64,000 bases of DNA from Alkalibacillus haloalkaliphilus (GTDB taxonomy: Bacteria > Bacillota > Bacilli > Bacillales > Alkalibacillaceae): assembly GCF_007991275.1 (NCBI RefSeq), contig NZ_BJYA01000011.1, positions 62,001-126,000 on the forward strand. Reading direction: 5' to 3'. Below the pieces are notes generated by a model. That model was not told the origin of the DNA. It searched no databases and saw only the letters and a program-made list of their open reading frames with translations. The position numbers were made by a program, and so were the translations under genes. Shown here in pieces: positions 37,579-46,720 of this stretch (its first letter is position 1; each line of letters starts with the position of its first letter).

Positions 37579-37714
37579 CTTGCTTATTTGACTTTTTTTT
37601 GAAACTTTTGTCAGAAAAGCTATTTTTCTAAAGTTTTGGGGTACAATATATAGTAGAACTCCTTAAAATTAACAACAATTTGAGGGACAAATGTCAAAAT
37701 GAGGTGAGTAATGT

Positions 37715-37897
37715 ATGTTTGTTGTATGTAAAAGACGCATGGCTAATGAGAAGGTCAACAATCTAAGGAACGGTTACTCCGCTTATGCAGAAACTGAAGA
37801 ACTCATCCGACTAATGAAACGTAGAATTAATTCAAACAACCTCGATATTTATGAAGATCAAACGGATATTGGTTGCTGGTTTATTCCTAGAAGTTAA
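37715..37897 (+). CDS. small conserved hypothetical protein (YtzJ-like)
   Basis: This is a 60-residue basic protein beginning MFVVCKRRMANEKVNNLRNGY and ending GCWFIPRS. It has no membrane segment and no recognised domain. The start at 37715 is supported by GAGGTG eight bases upstream; an ATG four bases earlier leads to an immediate stop. A strong terminator follows. Bacillus genomes carry a small gene, ytzJ, near ytrI and nrnA, and this looks like its counterpart, but that is from memory of the order only. Confidence 0.72.
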   Translation: MFVVCKRRMANEKVNNLRNGYSAYAETEELIRLMKRRINSNNLDIYEDQTDIGCWFIPRS

Positions 37898-37910
37898 TAC
37901 TATAATTAAG

Positions 37911-37938
37911 GCTGCTCTTAAAATAAGAGCAGCTTTTT
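37911..37938. terminator. terminator between the 60-residue gene and nrnA
   Basis: GCTGCTCTTA (37911-37920) pairs with TAAGAGCAGC (37924-37933), followed by TTTTT on the plus strand. It ends the plus-strand gene and may also stop nrnA transcripts. Confidence 0.88.
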
Positions 37939-37941
37939 CAA

Positions 37942-38886
37942 TTACCCTTCAAACTCACGACAGACTTGATCTAAAGACTCAACTAATTGATCCGCTTCAT
38001 CCCAACTAAACACTTTCGCTCCAGAAGCCATCGGGTGTCCTCCACCGTTAAATTGTGCAGCAACTTCATTGATGACTGGACCTTTAGACCTTAGACGCAC
38101 TCTTATGACATCATCTTCTTCAACAAAAAACACCCATGCATGGATACCTTTTATATCACCTGCTATACCAACAAAAGTATGCGTATCATCTGCTGACACA
38201 CCATACTCATCTAATAGTTCTTTAGGCAACTTAAATACTGCTAAGCCACTTTCACGTGGTTCAAGTGAACTTAATAATTCTCCTTTAAACTTGGCTATAT
38301 TGATTGAGACTTGGTACATATTGTCGTACAAAGCTTTTCGATCAAAATTATAAGTGACTAATTCTTGCGCTGCATTAAAAGTCCGTTCTGTTGTGCTAGG
38401 GAATAAAAACCTTCCAGTATCGCCGACTATTCCAGCATAAAGTAGTCTAGCTGATTCTTGATTTAACGTCCAACCTTCAGATTTACCTTCTAAGTACAGT
38501 TCATAGATCATTTCACTCGTTGATGATGCATCTGTATCAACCCACATCATATCGCCATATGGCTCACGATTAGGGTGGTGATCAATTTTTATCAGTTTAG
38601 CTCCTTGGTTGTACCTTTGATCACATATGCGTTCTTCATTCGCTGTGTCACATACAATGACTAAGGCACCTTTATATTGATCATCTTCAATATCATCCAA
38701 ACGCGCTAAGTAATTTAGAGAGGTATCTTCTTCACCTACAACATAAACGTCTTTATGACGATACGTTTCTTGAATGATTTTTGCTAAACCTACCTGTGAC
38801 CCGTATGCATCAGGGTCAGGTCTAACGTGACGATGGATAATAATAGTGTTGTAATCATTGATGGCTTTTATAATATCTGTTTTCAT
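37942..38886 (-). CDS. nrnA: bifunctional oligoribonuclease/PAP phosphatase NrnA
   Basis: NrnA degrades nanoRNAs and dephosphorylates 3'-phosphoadenosine 5'-phosphate. The DHH domain motifs are intact: RPDPDAYGSQ, VIVCDTANEERI and IDHHPNREPYGD, GIVGDTGRF. The DHHA1 domain ends with NGGGHPMASGA. The ATG at 38884-38886 gives 314 residues, the family length; the longer frame to 38919 is unlikely. It is convergent with the upstream small gene and divergent from ytpI. Confidence 0.96.
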   Translation of the reverse strand: MKTDIIKAINDYNTIIIHRHVRPDPDAYGSQVGLAKIIQETYRHKDVYVVGEEDTSLNYLARLDDIEDDQYKGALVIVCDTANEERICDQRYNQGAKLIKIDHHPNREPYGDMMWVDTDASSTSEMIYELYLEGKSEGWTLNQESARLLYAGIVGDTGRFLFPSTTERTFNAAQELVTYNFDRKALYDNMYQVSINIAKFKGELLSSLEPRESGLAVFKLPKELLDEYGVSADDTHTFVGIAGDIKGIHAWVFFVEEDDVIRVRLRSKGPVINEVAAQFNGGGHPMASGAKVFSWDEADQLVESLDQVCREFEG

Positions 38887-38977
38887 TTTCAGCACCCTTT
38901 CATCGCAATACACTAGCAATTTTAATTAAAAATCGTTACAATAGACTTCGAATTGAAGTGAAAAAGGAGAGTTAACA

Positions 38978-39277
38978 TTGCCAATCTTAATTAGCATCTT
39001 TGTTATATCAATTGTATTGTACTTATATTTTAAAGTAAGAATTTTTAACTATAAAAATCCTCTTTATATGCAATATACAAATGGTAAAGCTCGTATCGCC
39101 TTAGGGGTATTTATGGCAACATTCGGTATGAATCAATACGTAGCTTATCCAACACAAATCGTTTTATATTTAACCATTGTTTTCTTAGCTGTTGGGATCG
39201 CACAAATTGTGTTTGGTTTTAAGATCTTTAAACATTACCGTCAAGAAATTTTAAAAGTTGAGCAAACAGCTAATTAA
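38978..39277 (+). CDS. ytpI: YtpI-like small membrane protein
   Basis: This 99-residue protein has three transmembrane helices and the segment NGKARIALGVFMATFGMNQY. Function is unknown. The start is TTG at 38978, seven bases after AAGGAGA. The stop codon abuts that of ytoI on the opposite strand with no spacer. Position between nrnA and ytoI matches B. subtilis ytpI. Confidence 0.85.
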   Translation: MPILISIFVISIVLYLYFKVRIFNYKNPLYMQYTNGKARIALGVFMATFGMNQYVAYPTQIVLYLTIVFLAVGIAQIVFGFKIFKHYRQEILKVEQTAN

Positions 39278-40582
39278 TTAACGGTTAATGAATTGGGCCA
39301 TAACCATCGCTTTTCCAACGAGTTCTTCGTCTGATAATACTTGAACATCGATTTTAGCAAACTTTCTTCCCAGTTCAAGTATTTGCGGGACAATTCTAAG
39401 TTGACTTCCAATCTGGACAGGTTTCATGAAGAAGATTGATAAATTTTCAATCACCATGTCTCCTGTCTTTTCTTTTTTCAACGTTTGATTACAAGCCTCT
39501 GCTACAAATGAAGCAAACACACCGTACGAAAGTGTTCCTAACTGATTTGTCATTTGAGGAGAGATCTCTGTCGTAAAGCCACTAAATTCATCATTCGAAA
39601 CGAGTTGCTTATGAATTAAGTCATCAATAGTCTCACCGATTTGCGGCTGCCTTTGACTGCTTTGCAACCCTTTAATAACATCTTGACGACTAATAACGCC
39701 TAAGAACGTGTAATCCTCATCAACAACTGGCATTAACTCAATCCCTTGCCAAACCATTGTATGTGCAGCACTAGCTAAGGATGTAGTCGCCTTTGTTACG
39801 ATTGGTTTTTTTGCCATCACTTTTTCAATTTTTAAATCGATCCGCTTATTAATAATGTCTTTTGACGTAACAATCCCGACGACTTGATTTTGCCTGTTTA
39901 ATACAGGATATCTACTATGCTTCGTTTGTTCGTTTAATGCATGCCAAGTAGATACTAGATCATCTTCATACAACACGTGCGTCTCATCAATCGACGTATA
40001 AATATCATCAACAATGACAATTTCTTTTTTAATTAATTGGTCATATATTGCTCTATTAATCATAGCAGCGACTGTAAACGTGTCGTATGAGCAAGAAATA
40101 ACAGGAAGTTCATATCGGTCAGCTAAGCTTTTTACATAATCAGTCGTATCAAAACCACCTGTAATTAAAATGGCTGCACCTGCATTTAATGCTTTCTCTT
40201 GTGCTTTGACACGGTTACCTACAATTAAAAGTGAGCTTTTCTCCGTGTATTTCATCATAGCTTCAAGTTTCATTGCACCGATTACAAACTTATTTAAAGT
40301 TTTGTGTAAACCACTTCGCCCACCTAGTACTTGACCGTCAATAATGTTAACGACTTCTGCGAATGTTAGCTTTTCGATATTTTCTTTACGCTTCTGTTCA
40401 ATTCTAATTGTACCTACACGTTCAATCGTACTAACATATCCGATGTTTTCGGCCTCTTTAATAGCACGATAAGCCGTACCTTCACTAACATCTAACTCTT
40501 TCGCGACAGCTCGAACTGAAATTTTCGTGCCAACTGGCAACCCATCTATGTAATTCAAAATTTGCTCGTGCTTTGTACTCAT
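39278..40582 (-). CDS. ytoI: YtoI: HTH-DRTGG-CBS-thioesterase-fold protein
   Basis: This is a four-part cytosolic protein of 434 residues. A DeoR/GntR-like helix-turn-helix (about 1-60, KISVRAVAKELDVSEGTAYRAIKEAENIGYV without the full run needed) is followed by a DRTGG domain (about 70-175), paired CBS domains (about 190-305, SRYPVLNRQNQVVGIVTSKD and LMPVVDEDYTFLGVISRQDV) and a hot-dog fold domain (about 325-430). CBS pairs usually bind adenine nucleotides. The role is unknown, though the layout suggests a nucleotide-sensing regulator. The ATG at 40580-40582 follows GGGTGAGGTGT. Confidence 0.92.
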   Translation of the reverse strand: MSTKHEQILNYIDGLPVGTKISVRAVAKELDVSEGTAYRAIKEAENIGYVSTIERVGTIRIEQKRKENIEKLTFAEVVNIIDGQVLGGRSGLHKTLNKFVIGAMKLEAMMKYTEKSSLLIVGNRVKAQEKALNAGAAILITGGFDTTDYVKSLADRYELPVISCSYDTFTVAAMINRAIYDQLIKKEIVIVDDIYTSIDETHVLYEDDLVSTWHALNEQTKHSRYPVLNRQNQVVGIVTSKDIINKRIDLKIEKVMAKKPIVTKATTSLASAAHTMVWQGIELMPVVDEDYTFLGVISRQDVIKGLQSSQRQPQIGETIDDLIHKQLVSNDEFSGFTTEISPQMTNQLGTLSYGVFASFVAEACNQTLKKEKTGDMVIENLSIFFMKPVQIGSQLRIVPQILELGRKFAKIDVQVLSDEELVGKAMVMAQFINR

Positions 40583-40663
40583 ACACCTCACCCAATTTCT
40601 TCCGCATTCATATGTTTAACATTATACCTTGAGTTAAGCCGTTCAGCAATTGCTGTATAAATG

Positions 40664-40694
40664 AGAAAAACCACGCAAGTAATTTGCGTGGTTT
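40664..40694 (-). terminator. ytkL terminator
   Basis: AAACCACGCAA (40684-40694, minus strand) pairs with TTGCGTGGTTT (40668-40678), followed by TTTTTC. It ends ytkL and precedes ytoI. Confidence 0.88.
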
Positions 40695-40705
40695 GAACAA
40701 ACTTC

Positions 40706-41386
40706 CTATAAGTCAATCCCATCTCCAGGTTTCATTGCATGACCTACACCTGATTGTAAAGAGTTAGCAAACGCTTCTCCATCTTGTTCAATTAATGGGA
40801 ACGTATCATAATGCATTGGTACAACTCGATCAGCCTTAATCCATTCAGCCGCTAATTTCGCATCTTTAGGCCCCATAGTGAAATTATCACCAATTGGTAA
40901 AAAGGCTAAATTTATCTCGTTTAAGTCACCAATTAACTTCATATCTGAGAACAATGCAGTATCACCAGCATGATAAATTGTTTTCCCTTCCACTGTTAAT
41001 AGAAGTCCAGCAGGCATTCCTGTATAAACAATGGTGCCGTCGTCTTCTGTGAATGCTGAACCGTGAAAGGCTTGAGTTAATTTAACATGCCCAAATTCAA
41101 AGTTATGCCCACCACCAATGTGCATTGGGTGAGTATTTAAGCCTTTATTTCCTAAATAGGTAGCTAACTCAAATGGAGCAACAACTAATGCATCATTGTC
41201 TTTTGCGATCTTCTCTGTGTCACCAACGTGATCGTTATGCCCGTGAGTTAATAAAATTACGTCAGCTTTTAAACCCTCTGCCTGTAAATCACAGTTATCA
41301 TTACCAGAAATAAATGGATCAATTAAAATAGTGTGGTTTGATGTTTCAACTTTAACTACTGAATGACCGTGAAAAGATACTTTCAT
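40706..41386 (-). CDS. ytkL: UPF0173 metal-dependent hydrolase (YtkL)
   Basis: This is a metallo-beta-lactamase-fold hydrolase of 226 residues. Metal-binding residues are seen in [12 protein letters not shown] (HxHxDH), [21 protein letters not shown] and [11 protein letters not shown]. The substrate is unknown. The frame starts at 41395, but the ATG at 41384-41386 ([14 protein letters not shown]) is the usual family start and has AGGAGG upstream. It is divergent from the M24 peptidase gene. Confidence 0.94.
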   Translation of the reverse strand: MKVSFHGHSVVKVETSNHTILIDPFISGNDNCDLQAEGLKADVILLTHGHNDHVGDTEKIAKDNDALVVAPFELATYLGNKGLNTHPMHIGGGHNFEFGHVKLTQAFHGSAFTEDDGTIVYTGMPAGLLLTVEGKTIYHAGDTALFSDMKLIGDLNEINLAFLPIGDNFTMGPKDAKLAAEWIKADRVVPMHYDTFPLIEQDGEAFANSLQSGVGHAMKPGDGIDL

Positions 41387-41506
41387 CACAATCAACCTCC
41401 TGAATTTTTTAAATTTTTCTTAAATAATTACTTCGTCATCATTCATTTATTTCCCTTTATCCGTTAAGATAACACATAAAGACAAAAAATTTTAGAGGTG
41501 GATTAA

Positions 41507-42601
41507 ATGGAACAAAGAACTAATCAGTTAATTGAGAGCTTACAAAATAATAACTTAGAAAGTATTTTCATTACATCAAAAGCTAATGTCTTTTACTTTA
41601 GTAACCTGTACGCTGAAGCACACGAACGTTTAATTGCTTTATACATAGACGTACAAGGCAGAAAAACAATTATTGCGCCTGCTTTAGAATTGGAAGATAT
41701 AAAAAATGCTGGATGGACAAGCGAGGTCATTACATACTTCGACCACGAAAACCCGTGGGAAAAGTTCGAGAAGTGGTTATCCCACTCAGGTGGTTTACCA
41801 CGTAATCTAGCAATTGAAGAAGAGAACTTAAACGTTGAGCGCTTTCAACAACTGCAAAACCTAACGAAAAGCGAAGATATTCAATACGGCCAACGACTTT
41901 TGAATGAGCTGCGCGTCATTAAAGGTGACGATGAAGTTGAGATTTTACAAGAAGCTGCTCGCTTCGCTGATTTCGGTATTGAAACTGCTGTTAAGCATAT
42001 TAAACCAGGTAAGACAGAGTTAGAAATTATTGCAGAAGTTGAATATGCGCTTAAAGAACAAGGTATTCGCCACATGTCCTTTTCAACATTAGTTCTTTCA
42101 GGTGCTAAAACAGCTGCTCCCCACGGGACACCAAGTACGAAACCAATAGAAGACGGAGAATTTGTTTTAATGGACTTAGGTGTCGTATATAAAGGGTATT
42201 GTTCAGACATTACACGTACAGTAGCCGTAGGGGATATTAGTGAAGAACAAGAGAAAGTTTATAACACTGTTCTTGCTGCACAACAAAACGCACTTGATGT
42301 TTGTGAGATCAACACACCTTTGGGACAAATTGACCGTGCTGCACGTAGTGTGATTGAAGATGCTGGTTACGGTGAATACTTTACGCACCGAATTGGTCAT
42401 GGAATTGGCATCGATGTTCATGAATTCCCATCGATGGCTTCAAATAACGAAGATCCATTGAAGCCTGGAATGTCTTTTACCATTGAACCTGGTATATACG
42501 TTCCAGGTGTCGGAGGTGTCCGCATTGAAGATGATGTATTAATGACAGAAAACGGTCCTAAAACACTAACCAAATTCCCAAAGACACTACAGAAAGTTTA
42601 A
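41507..42601 (+). CDS. M24 family Xaa-Pro peptidase
   Basis: This cytosolic metallopeptidase of 364 residues has an N-terminal creatinase-like domain (about 1-130) and a C-terminal pita-bread catalytic domain. Metal ligands are visible in MDLGVVYKGYCSDITRT (two Asp), HRIGHGIGIDVHEFP (His), FTIEPGIYVPG (Glu) and VRIEDDVL (Glu). It cleaves dipeptides or peptides with Pro in second position. The ATG has GAGGTGG upstream. It is monocistronic: ytkL is divergent and a bidirectional terminator follows. Confidence 0.95.
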   Translation: MEQRTNQLIESLQNNNLESIFITSKANVFYFSNLYAEAHERLIALYIDVQGRKTIIAPALELEDIKNAGWTSEVITYFDHENPWEKFEKWLSHSGGLPRNLAIEEENLNVERFQQLQNLTKSEDIQYGQRLLNELRVIKGDDEVEILQEAARFADFGIETAVKHIKPGKTELEIIAEVEYALKEQGIRHMSFSTLVLSGAKTAAPHGTPSTKPIEDGEFVLMDLGVVYKGYCSDITRTVAVGDISEEQEKVYNTVLAAQQNALDVCEINTPLGQIDRAARSVIEDAGYGEYFTHRIGHGIGIDVHEFPSMASNNEDPLKPGMSFTIEPGIYVPGVGGVRIEDDVLMTENGPKTLTKFPKTLQKV

Positions 42602-42608
42602 TAAACTT

Positions 42609-42640
42609 AAAGCCCCTTCCATTTGGAAAGGGGCTTTATT
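42609..42640. terminator. bidirectional terminator after the M24 peptidase
   Basis: AAAGCCCCTTCC (42609-42620) pairs with GGAAAGGGGCTTT (42625-42637) with one bulge; TATTT follows on the plus strand. The stop of the convergent YjiH-like gene is at its edge. Confidence 0.82.
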
Positions 42641-44031
42641 TAAGTGAATATTAATAAGTGTGCAATTAAAGCTATGATTGGTAATGAAATTAATGTACGC
42701 TGCAAGAAAATAATAAATAGTTCGTGTAATTTAACTGGAATATTAGATTTTAAAATTAACACACCAATTTCAGACATATAAATTATTTGAGCAACTGATA
42801 GTGCGCCTATAACAAATCGTGTTAGCTCACTTTCAATACTACTACCAACTACAGCTGGTAAAAACATATCTGCAAAACCAACGAGCATTGCTGGAGCTGC
42901 TGCACTTGCTTCTGGAATTCTCAACAATTCCAATAAAGGAACTAATGGGTATGATAAAACATTAAATATAGGTGTGAACTCTACCAAAATAAGTGCTATT
43001 ACACCTAAACTCATGACTAAAGGAATTAACCCAAACCAAATATCTGCAACAGTCTTTAAACCGCTTTTGAATTGGTGAATGAACCCTTTAGCTTGACTTG
43101 CCTTTTGTGTCGCTTGAATCCAACCCCATTTCAATGCTGAAACACCTTCTGGACTCGCATCATTTATTTGTTTCCCGACATCTTCTCTGTAAGTGTTTTT
43201 CTTTCTTGATAATGGCGGGATTCTAGGCATAATGATAGCCGCAACTAAACTAGCAGCTACAACTGTTAAATAAAAAGGTATAAATAAATGACCGACTCCA
43301 ATGACGTTAGCAATTACTAAACTAAAGGCGATTGAAGCTACTGAAAATGTTGTCGCAATAACAGCCGCTTCTCTACGATTATAATACCCTTCATCGAATT
43401 GTTTCGATGTAACTAATACACCTACTGGACCTGCTCCCATCCAAGAAGCCATACTGTCGATTGATGAGCGCCCTGGTAAAGTAAATAACGGGCGCATCAC
43501 TTTATTTAATAATGAACCAATGAATTCCATTAATCCAAACTGCATTAGTAATGGTAAAAACAAACCTGCGAATAAAAACCAGGTTAATAAAACAGGGGCT
43601 AAGTCGTAAAGTACAACTTCACCAGTACCTGGTGAATTAATGATCGTCGGTCCCAAAGTCATAATTGTTAATAAACCAACTAAAAAGCCAAAACCTCGTA
43701 CTATCAAACCAAGTGATGTCACTTTGAACAAGTTAGTTAAAAAGTCGCTCTTCTCTATAAATTCTATCTTCATAAATGTAGCTAATAACGACAAGATAAA
43801 AGATGCCCCTAAAAGACCAACGACAAAGTAGGGCATATGATCACTAAATGTCTCTAATAAATAATCTGCTAATAGTCCGATCCCAATTGTGTACTGTCCG
43901 TCAACAGAAATTGGAACTAAAAATAGTAAGATACCGATTAAAGATGGTATAAGAAACGTCAACTTTACTTTTAATGAATTAGACCCTTTAATATTTCCTT
44001 CAACATCATACTTTTGTTGTAATCCCCCCAT
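42640..44031 (-). CDS. YjiH family membrane protein with nucleoside-recognition (Gate) domain
   Basis: This polytopic membrane protein of 463 residues has about ten helices. The region from about 135 to 250 carries the Gate/nucleoside-recognition pattern (LPLLMQFGLMEFIGSLLNK and SSIDSMASWMGAGPVGVLVTSKQFDEGYYNRREAA), repeated more weakly near the C-terminus (SAAAPAMLVGFADMFLPAVVG). The YjiH family is presumed to be a transporter; its substrate is unknown. It starts 13 bases after a class III aminotransferase, so the two are almost certainly co-transcribed, suggesting an amino-compound substrate (inference). Confidence 0.82.
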   Translation of the reverse strand: MGGLQQKYDVEGNIKGSNSLKVKLTFLIPSLIGILLFLVPISVDGQYTIGIGLLADYLLETFSDHMPYFVVGLLGASFILSLLATFMKIEFIEKSDFLTNLFKVTSLGLIVRGFGFLVGLLTIMTLGPTIINSPGTGEVVLYDLAPVLLTWFLFAGLFLPLLMQFGLMEFIGSLLNKVMRPLFTLPGRSSIDSMASWMGAGPVGVLVTSKQFDEGYYNRREAAVIATTFSVASIAFSLVIANVIGVGHLFIPFYLTVVAASLVAAIIMPRIPPLSRKKNTYREDVGKQINDASPEGVSALKWGWIQATQKASQAKGFIHQFKSGLKTVADIWFGLIPLVMSLGVIALILVEFTPIFNVLSYPLVPLLELLRIPEASAAAPAMLVGFADMFLPAVVGSSIESELTRFVIGALSVAQIIYMSEIGVLILKSNIPVKLHELFIIFLQRTLISLPIIALIAHLLIFT

Positions 44032-44044
44032 AAAACTTCTCCCC

Positions 44045-45349
44045 TTATTTCGTTAATTCAGTCAACACTTCGTCTAATACATTAAGTCCAAAATCAATTT
44101 CTTCTTTCGTTACTACTAACGGTGGAATCATACGGATTACTTGACCCTTCTGACCACACAAGTAGTATAGGACACCTTTTTGTAAACAACTATTTAATAT
44201 ATCCATAACAAGATCCCCTACTTCTTGTTCACCTAAAGATTGCATTTCAATCCCTATCATTAATCCGACACCACGGACGTCCTTAATGACACCATGCTTT
44301 TCAGCTAATTTTTGTAACCGTTCAAATGCATATTGACCGACGTCTTTCGTGTTCTCTATTAAATTTTCGTTTTTAATAACATCTAGTGAAGCAATTGATG
44401 CAGCACAAGCAATTGGATTGCCACCAAAAGTTGTCGCATGAGAGCCTAATGGCCACTTAGACATTAGTTCTTTTGAAGCAACTGTAGCACTTAGCGGCAT
44501 GCCTGCAGCTATTCCTTTAGCAATTGCCATGATGTCTGGTGTTACTCCAAACGTCTGAGCTGCAAACCATTCACCTGTTCGTCCAAAACCTGTTTGCACT
44601 TCATCAAAGATCAGCAGAATCCCGTGACGGTCACAAATTTCTCTCATTTTTTGCAACCAACCTTTTGGTGGAATGACATATCCACCTTCACCTAGTACAG
44701 GTTCAACAATCATACAAGCTACTTCTTCTGCTTCAACTTGGTGATTGAATAAGCTCTCAGCTGCTTCTTCTAGTTGATTGGCAAAATAAACGTCTGGATC
44801 TTCATCAACAGGACAACTACTTGGGTCTGCATATGGTAACTGATATGTTAACCATGAAGGTTGTAGAAACTTGCGGTACTTACTGTTAGAAGTCGAGACA
44901 CTTAAAGCACCTACTGTACGACCATGAAAACAACCCGTAAATGATATAACGTAAGGACGTTCTGTAGCATGCTTCGCTAGCTTGATCGCACCTTCAATAG
45001 CTTCGGTTCCACTATTTCCAAAGAAGAAATTATCTAGTGGTTCAGGTAGTACGGATTGTAATTGCTCTGCAAGTTTAAGAATTGGCTCATATATAATGAC
45101 ACCCGATGGTCCATGAACTAAATGGTCTGCTGAATCTTTAATTGCTTGAACGACTTTAGGGTGTCTGTGCCCAACATTTTCAACAGCAATTCCTGAAGTG
45201 AAATCTAAATACTTCTCTCCGTCAATTCCGTAATAATAGCACCCCTCAGCTTTTTCAACTGGAAGGTTCGGGTGGTCTTTAGCCATCCCTGGAGCTAAAT
45301 AATCTCCAATCGATTCTGTTAACTTCACCCAACTTTGATCTTGGTGCAT
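44045..45349 (-). CDS. class III PLP-dependent aminotransferase
   Basis: This 434-residue cytosolic transaminase belongs to the omega-amino-acid group (GabT/ArgD-like). It shows [13 protein letters not shown], the phosphate-binding [18 protein letters not shown] near 111, [34 protein letters not shown] near 246 and the PLP lysine in [16 protein letters not shown] near 279. Substrate cannot be told from sequence; 4-aminobutyrate, beta-alanine or a diamino acid are all possible. It is upstream of the YjiH-type membrane protein and downstream of, but separated by a terminator from, ald. Confidence 0.9.
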   Translation of the reverse strand: MHQDQSWVKLTESIGDYLAPGMAKDHPNLPVEKAEGCYYYGIDGEKYLDFTSGIAVENVGHRHPKVVQAIKDSADHLVHGPSGVIIYEPILKLAEQLQSVLPEPLDNFFFGNSGTEAIEGAIKLAKHATERPYVISFTGCFHGRTVGALSVSTSNSKYRKFLQPSWLTYQLPYADPSSCPVDEDPDVYFANQLEEAAESLFNHQVEAEEVACMIVEPVLGEGGYVIPPKGWLQKMREICDRHGILLIFDEVQTGFGRTGEWFAAQTFGVTPDIMAIAKGIAAGMPLSATVASKELMSKWPLGSHATTFGGNPIACAASIASLDVIKNENLIENTKDVGQYAFERLQKLAEKHGVIKDVRGVGLMIGIEMQSLGEQEVGDLVMDILNSCLQKGVLYYLCGQKGQVIRMIPPLVVTKEEIDFGLNVLDEVLTELTK

Positions 45350-45463
45350 ATAGATCCTCCTAAACCTTTAAATACTTTGTCTTTTGATATTTTATAATAA
45401 TACATATTTATGCATAAAAATTCAATAGCATGTATTAATTTTTTTATGGTTACTAAAAAGAAC

Positions 45464-45497
45464 ATAAAAAAAGTGACCCCATTAAAGAGGTCACTTT
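45464..45497 (-). terminator. ald terminator
   Basis: AAAGTGACC (45489-45497, read as the minus strand 5' arm) pairs with GGTCACTTT (45470-45478), followed by a long T-run (45464-45472). The gap 45350-45463 shows no other clear element. Confidence 0.9.
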
Positions 45498-45524
45498 CCG
45501 TTGATTATTTTTGTGAACTTAATT

Positions 45525-46637
45525 TTATAGTAAATCGTTTAAATCTTTATACTCTAACTCATGTGCATCAGCTACAGCTTTGTATGTCACATAGCCGTCA
45601 AGTGTATTTACACCTTTAGATAAGCTAGCGTTATCTAGAACGGCTTGCTTGTACCCTTTATTAGCTAGCTGCAATGCATATGGTACTGTTACATTTGTTA
45701 ACCCAATTGTTGATGTTCTAGGAACTGCACCGGGCATGTTAGCAACAGCATAATGGAGTACACCGTGCTTTTCATAAGTTGGGTTATCATGTGTTGTAAT
45801 ACGGTCACTTGTTGCAACAATTCCACCTTGGTCAATCGCTACATCAACAACGACTGATCCAGGGTTCATCTGTTGAATCATTTCATCTGTTACAAGCTTT
45901 GGTGCCTTAGCTCCTGGGATTAACACAGCACCAATTAACAAGTCAGACTCTCTCACATGTTCTTCGATATTTAACGGATTAGACATAACCGTCTTAATTT
46001 GCTTACCGAAGATGTCATCAAGTTCACGCATACGCTCTGGACTTAGGTCAATTATTGTAACGTCAGCACCTAAACCGACTGCAATCTTAGCTGCGTTAGT
46101 CCCGACTACGCCACCACCAATAATTGTTACTTTACCTCGTGTAACACCAGGAATACCACCTAATAAAATTCCTTTTCCACCACGAGATTTCTCTAAAAAT
46201 TGAGCTCCAATTTGTGAAGCCATTCGTCCAGCTACTTCACTCATAGGTGTTAAAAGCGGTAATGTGCCTTGAGCAGATTCAACTGTCTCATAAGCAATTC
46301 CGATTACTTTCTTCTCAGTTAGTGCTTTAGTTAACTCCGGCTCTGCTGCAAGGTGAAGGTATGTAAATAAAATTTGACCTTCATAGAAGTAATCATACTC
46401 CTCAGGCAGTGGTTCTTTAACTTTCATAACCATTTGCTGGTCCCATGCTTCCTTAGCAGTCGACACTATAGTAGCGCCAGCTTCCTTATATTGTTCATCC
46501 GTGAAATTCGATCCTTCGCCTGCATTTGTTTCAACATAAAGTTCATGCCCAGCTTTTATTAAGGACATAACACCAGCAGGAGTTAAGGCAACACGGTTCT
46601 CATTATTTTTTATTTCCTTTGGTACACCTATTTTCAT
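45525..46637 (-). CDS. ald: alanine dehydrogenase
   Basis: Ald interconverts L-alanine and pyruvate plus ammonia with NAD and supports alanine use during growth, sporulation and germination. Sequence marks are [20 protein letters not shown], the catalytic K near 75 in VMKVKEP, H96 in FTYLHLAAE and the NAD motif [20 protein letters not shown] near 172. The 370-residue length is normal. It is monocistronic, with a CcpA-like cre site at its start of transcription (46672-46686) and a strong terminator. Confidence 0.97.
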   Translation of the reverse strand: MKIGVPKEIKNNENRVALTPAGVMSLIKAGHELYVETNAGEGSNFTDEQYKEAGATIVSTAKEAWDQQMVMKVKEPLPEEYDYFYEGQILFTYLHLAAEPELTKALTEKKVIGIAYETVESAQGTLPLLTPMSEVAGRMASQIGAQFLEKSRGGKGILLGGIPGVTRGKVTIIGGGVVGTNAAKIAVGLGADVTIIDLSPERMRELDDIFGKQIKTVMSNPLNIEEHVRESDLLIGAVLIPGAKAPKLVTDEMIQQMNPGSVVVDVAIDQGGIVATSDRITTHDNPTYEKHGVLHYAVANMPGAVPRTSTIGLTNVTVPYALQLANKGYKQAVLDNASLSKGVNTLDGYVTYKAVADAHELEYKDLNDLL

Positions 46638-46671
46638 AATTAATCCTCCAATGCTAAAAGTTATTAAATTT

Positions 46672-46686
46672 ATGTAACCGCTTTAA
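46672..46686 (+). promoter_or_regulatory. putative cre (CcpA) site at ald
   Basis: ATGTAACCGCTTTAA matches WTGNAANCGNWNNCW at all but one position. It lies just downstream of the predicted ald -10, where CcpA binding would block transcription in the presence of preferred sugars. Confidence 0.5.
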
Positions 46687-46714
46687 CTATAACATGATAT
46701 ATAAAAAGTGGAAA
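46686..46714 (-). promoter_or_regulatory. ald promoter
   Basis: TTTCCA (46709-46714), a 17-base spacer and TATAGT (46686-46691) on the minus strand, about 50 bases upstream of the ald ATG. Confidence 0.55.
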
Positions 46715-46720
46715 CTAAAT

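Noticed and set aside
37602-37636. AT-rich inverted repeat AAACTTT...AAAGTTT after ytrI as a terminator
   Set aside because: No T-run follows and the stem is interrupted; it may equally be promoter-proximal sequence of the next small gene.
45380-45430. ARG-box-like palindrome (TATGCATAAATATGTATTA) upstream of the class III aminotransferase
   Set aside because: Two to three mismatches in an AT-rich stretch; too weak to claim AhrC control without a search.
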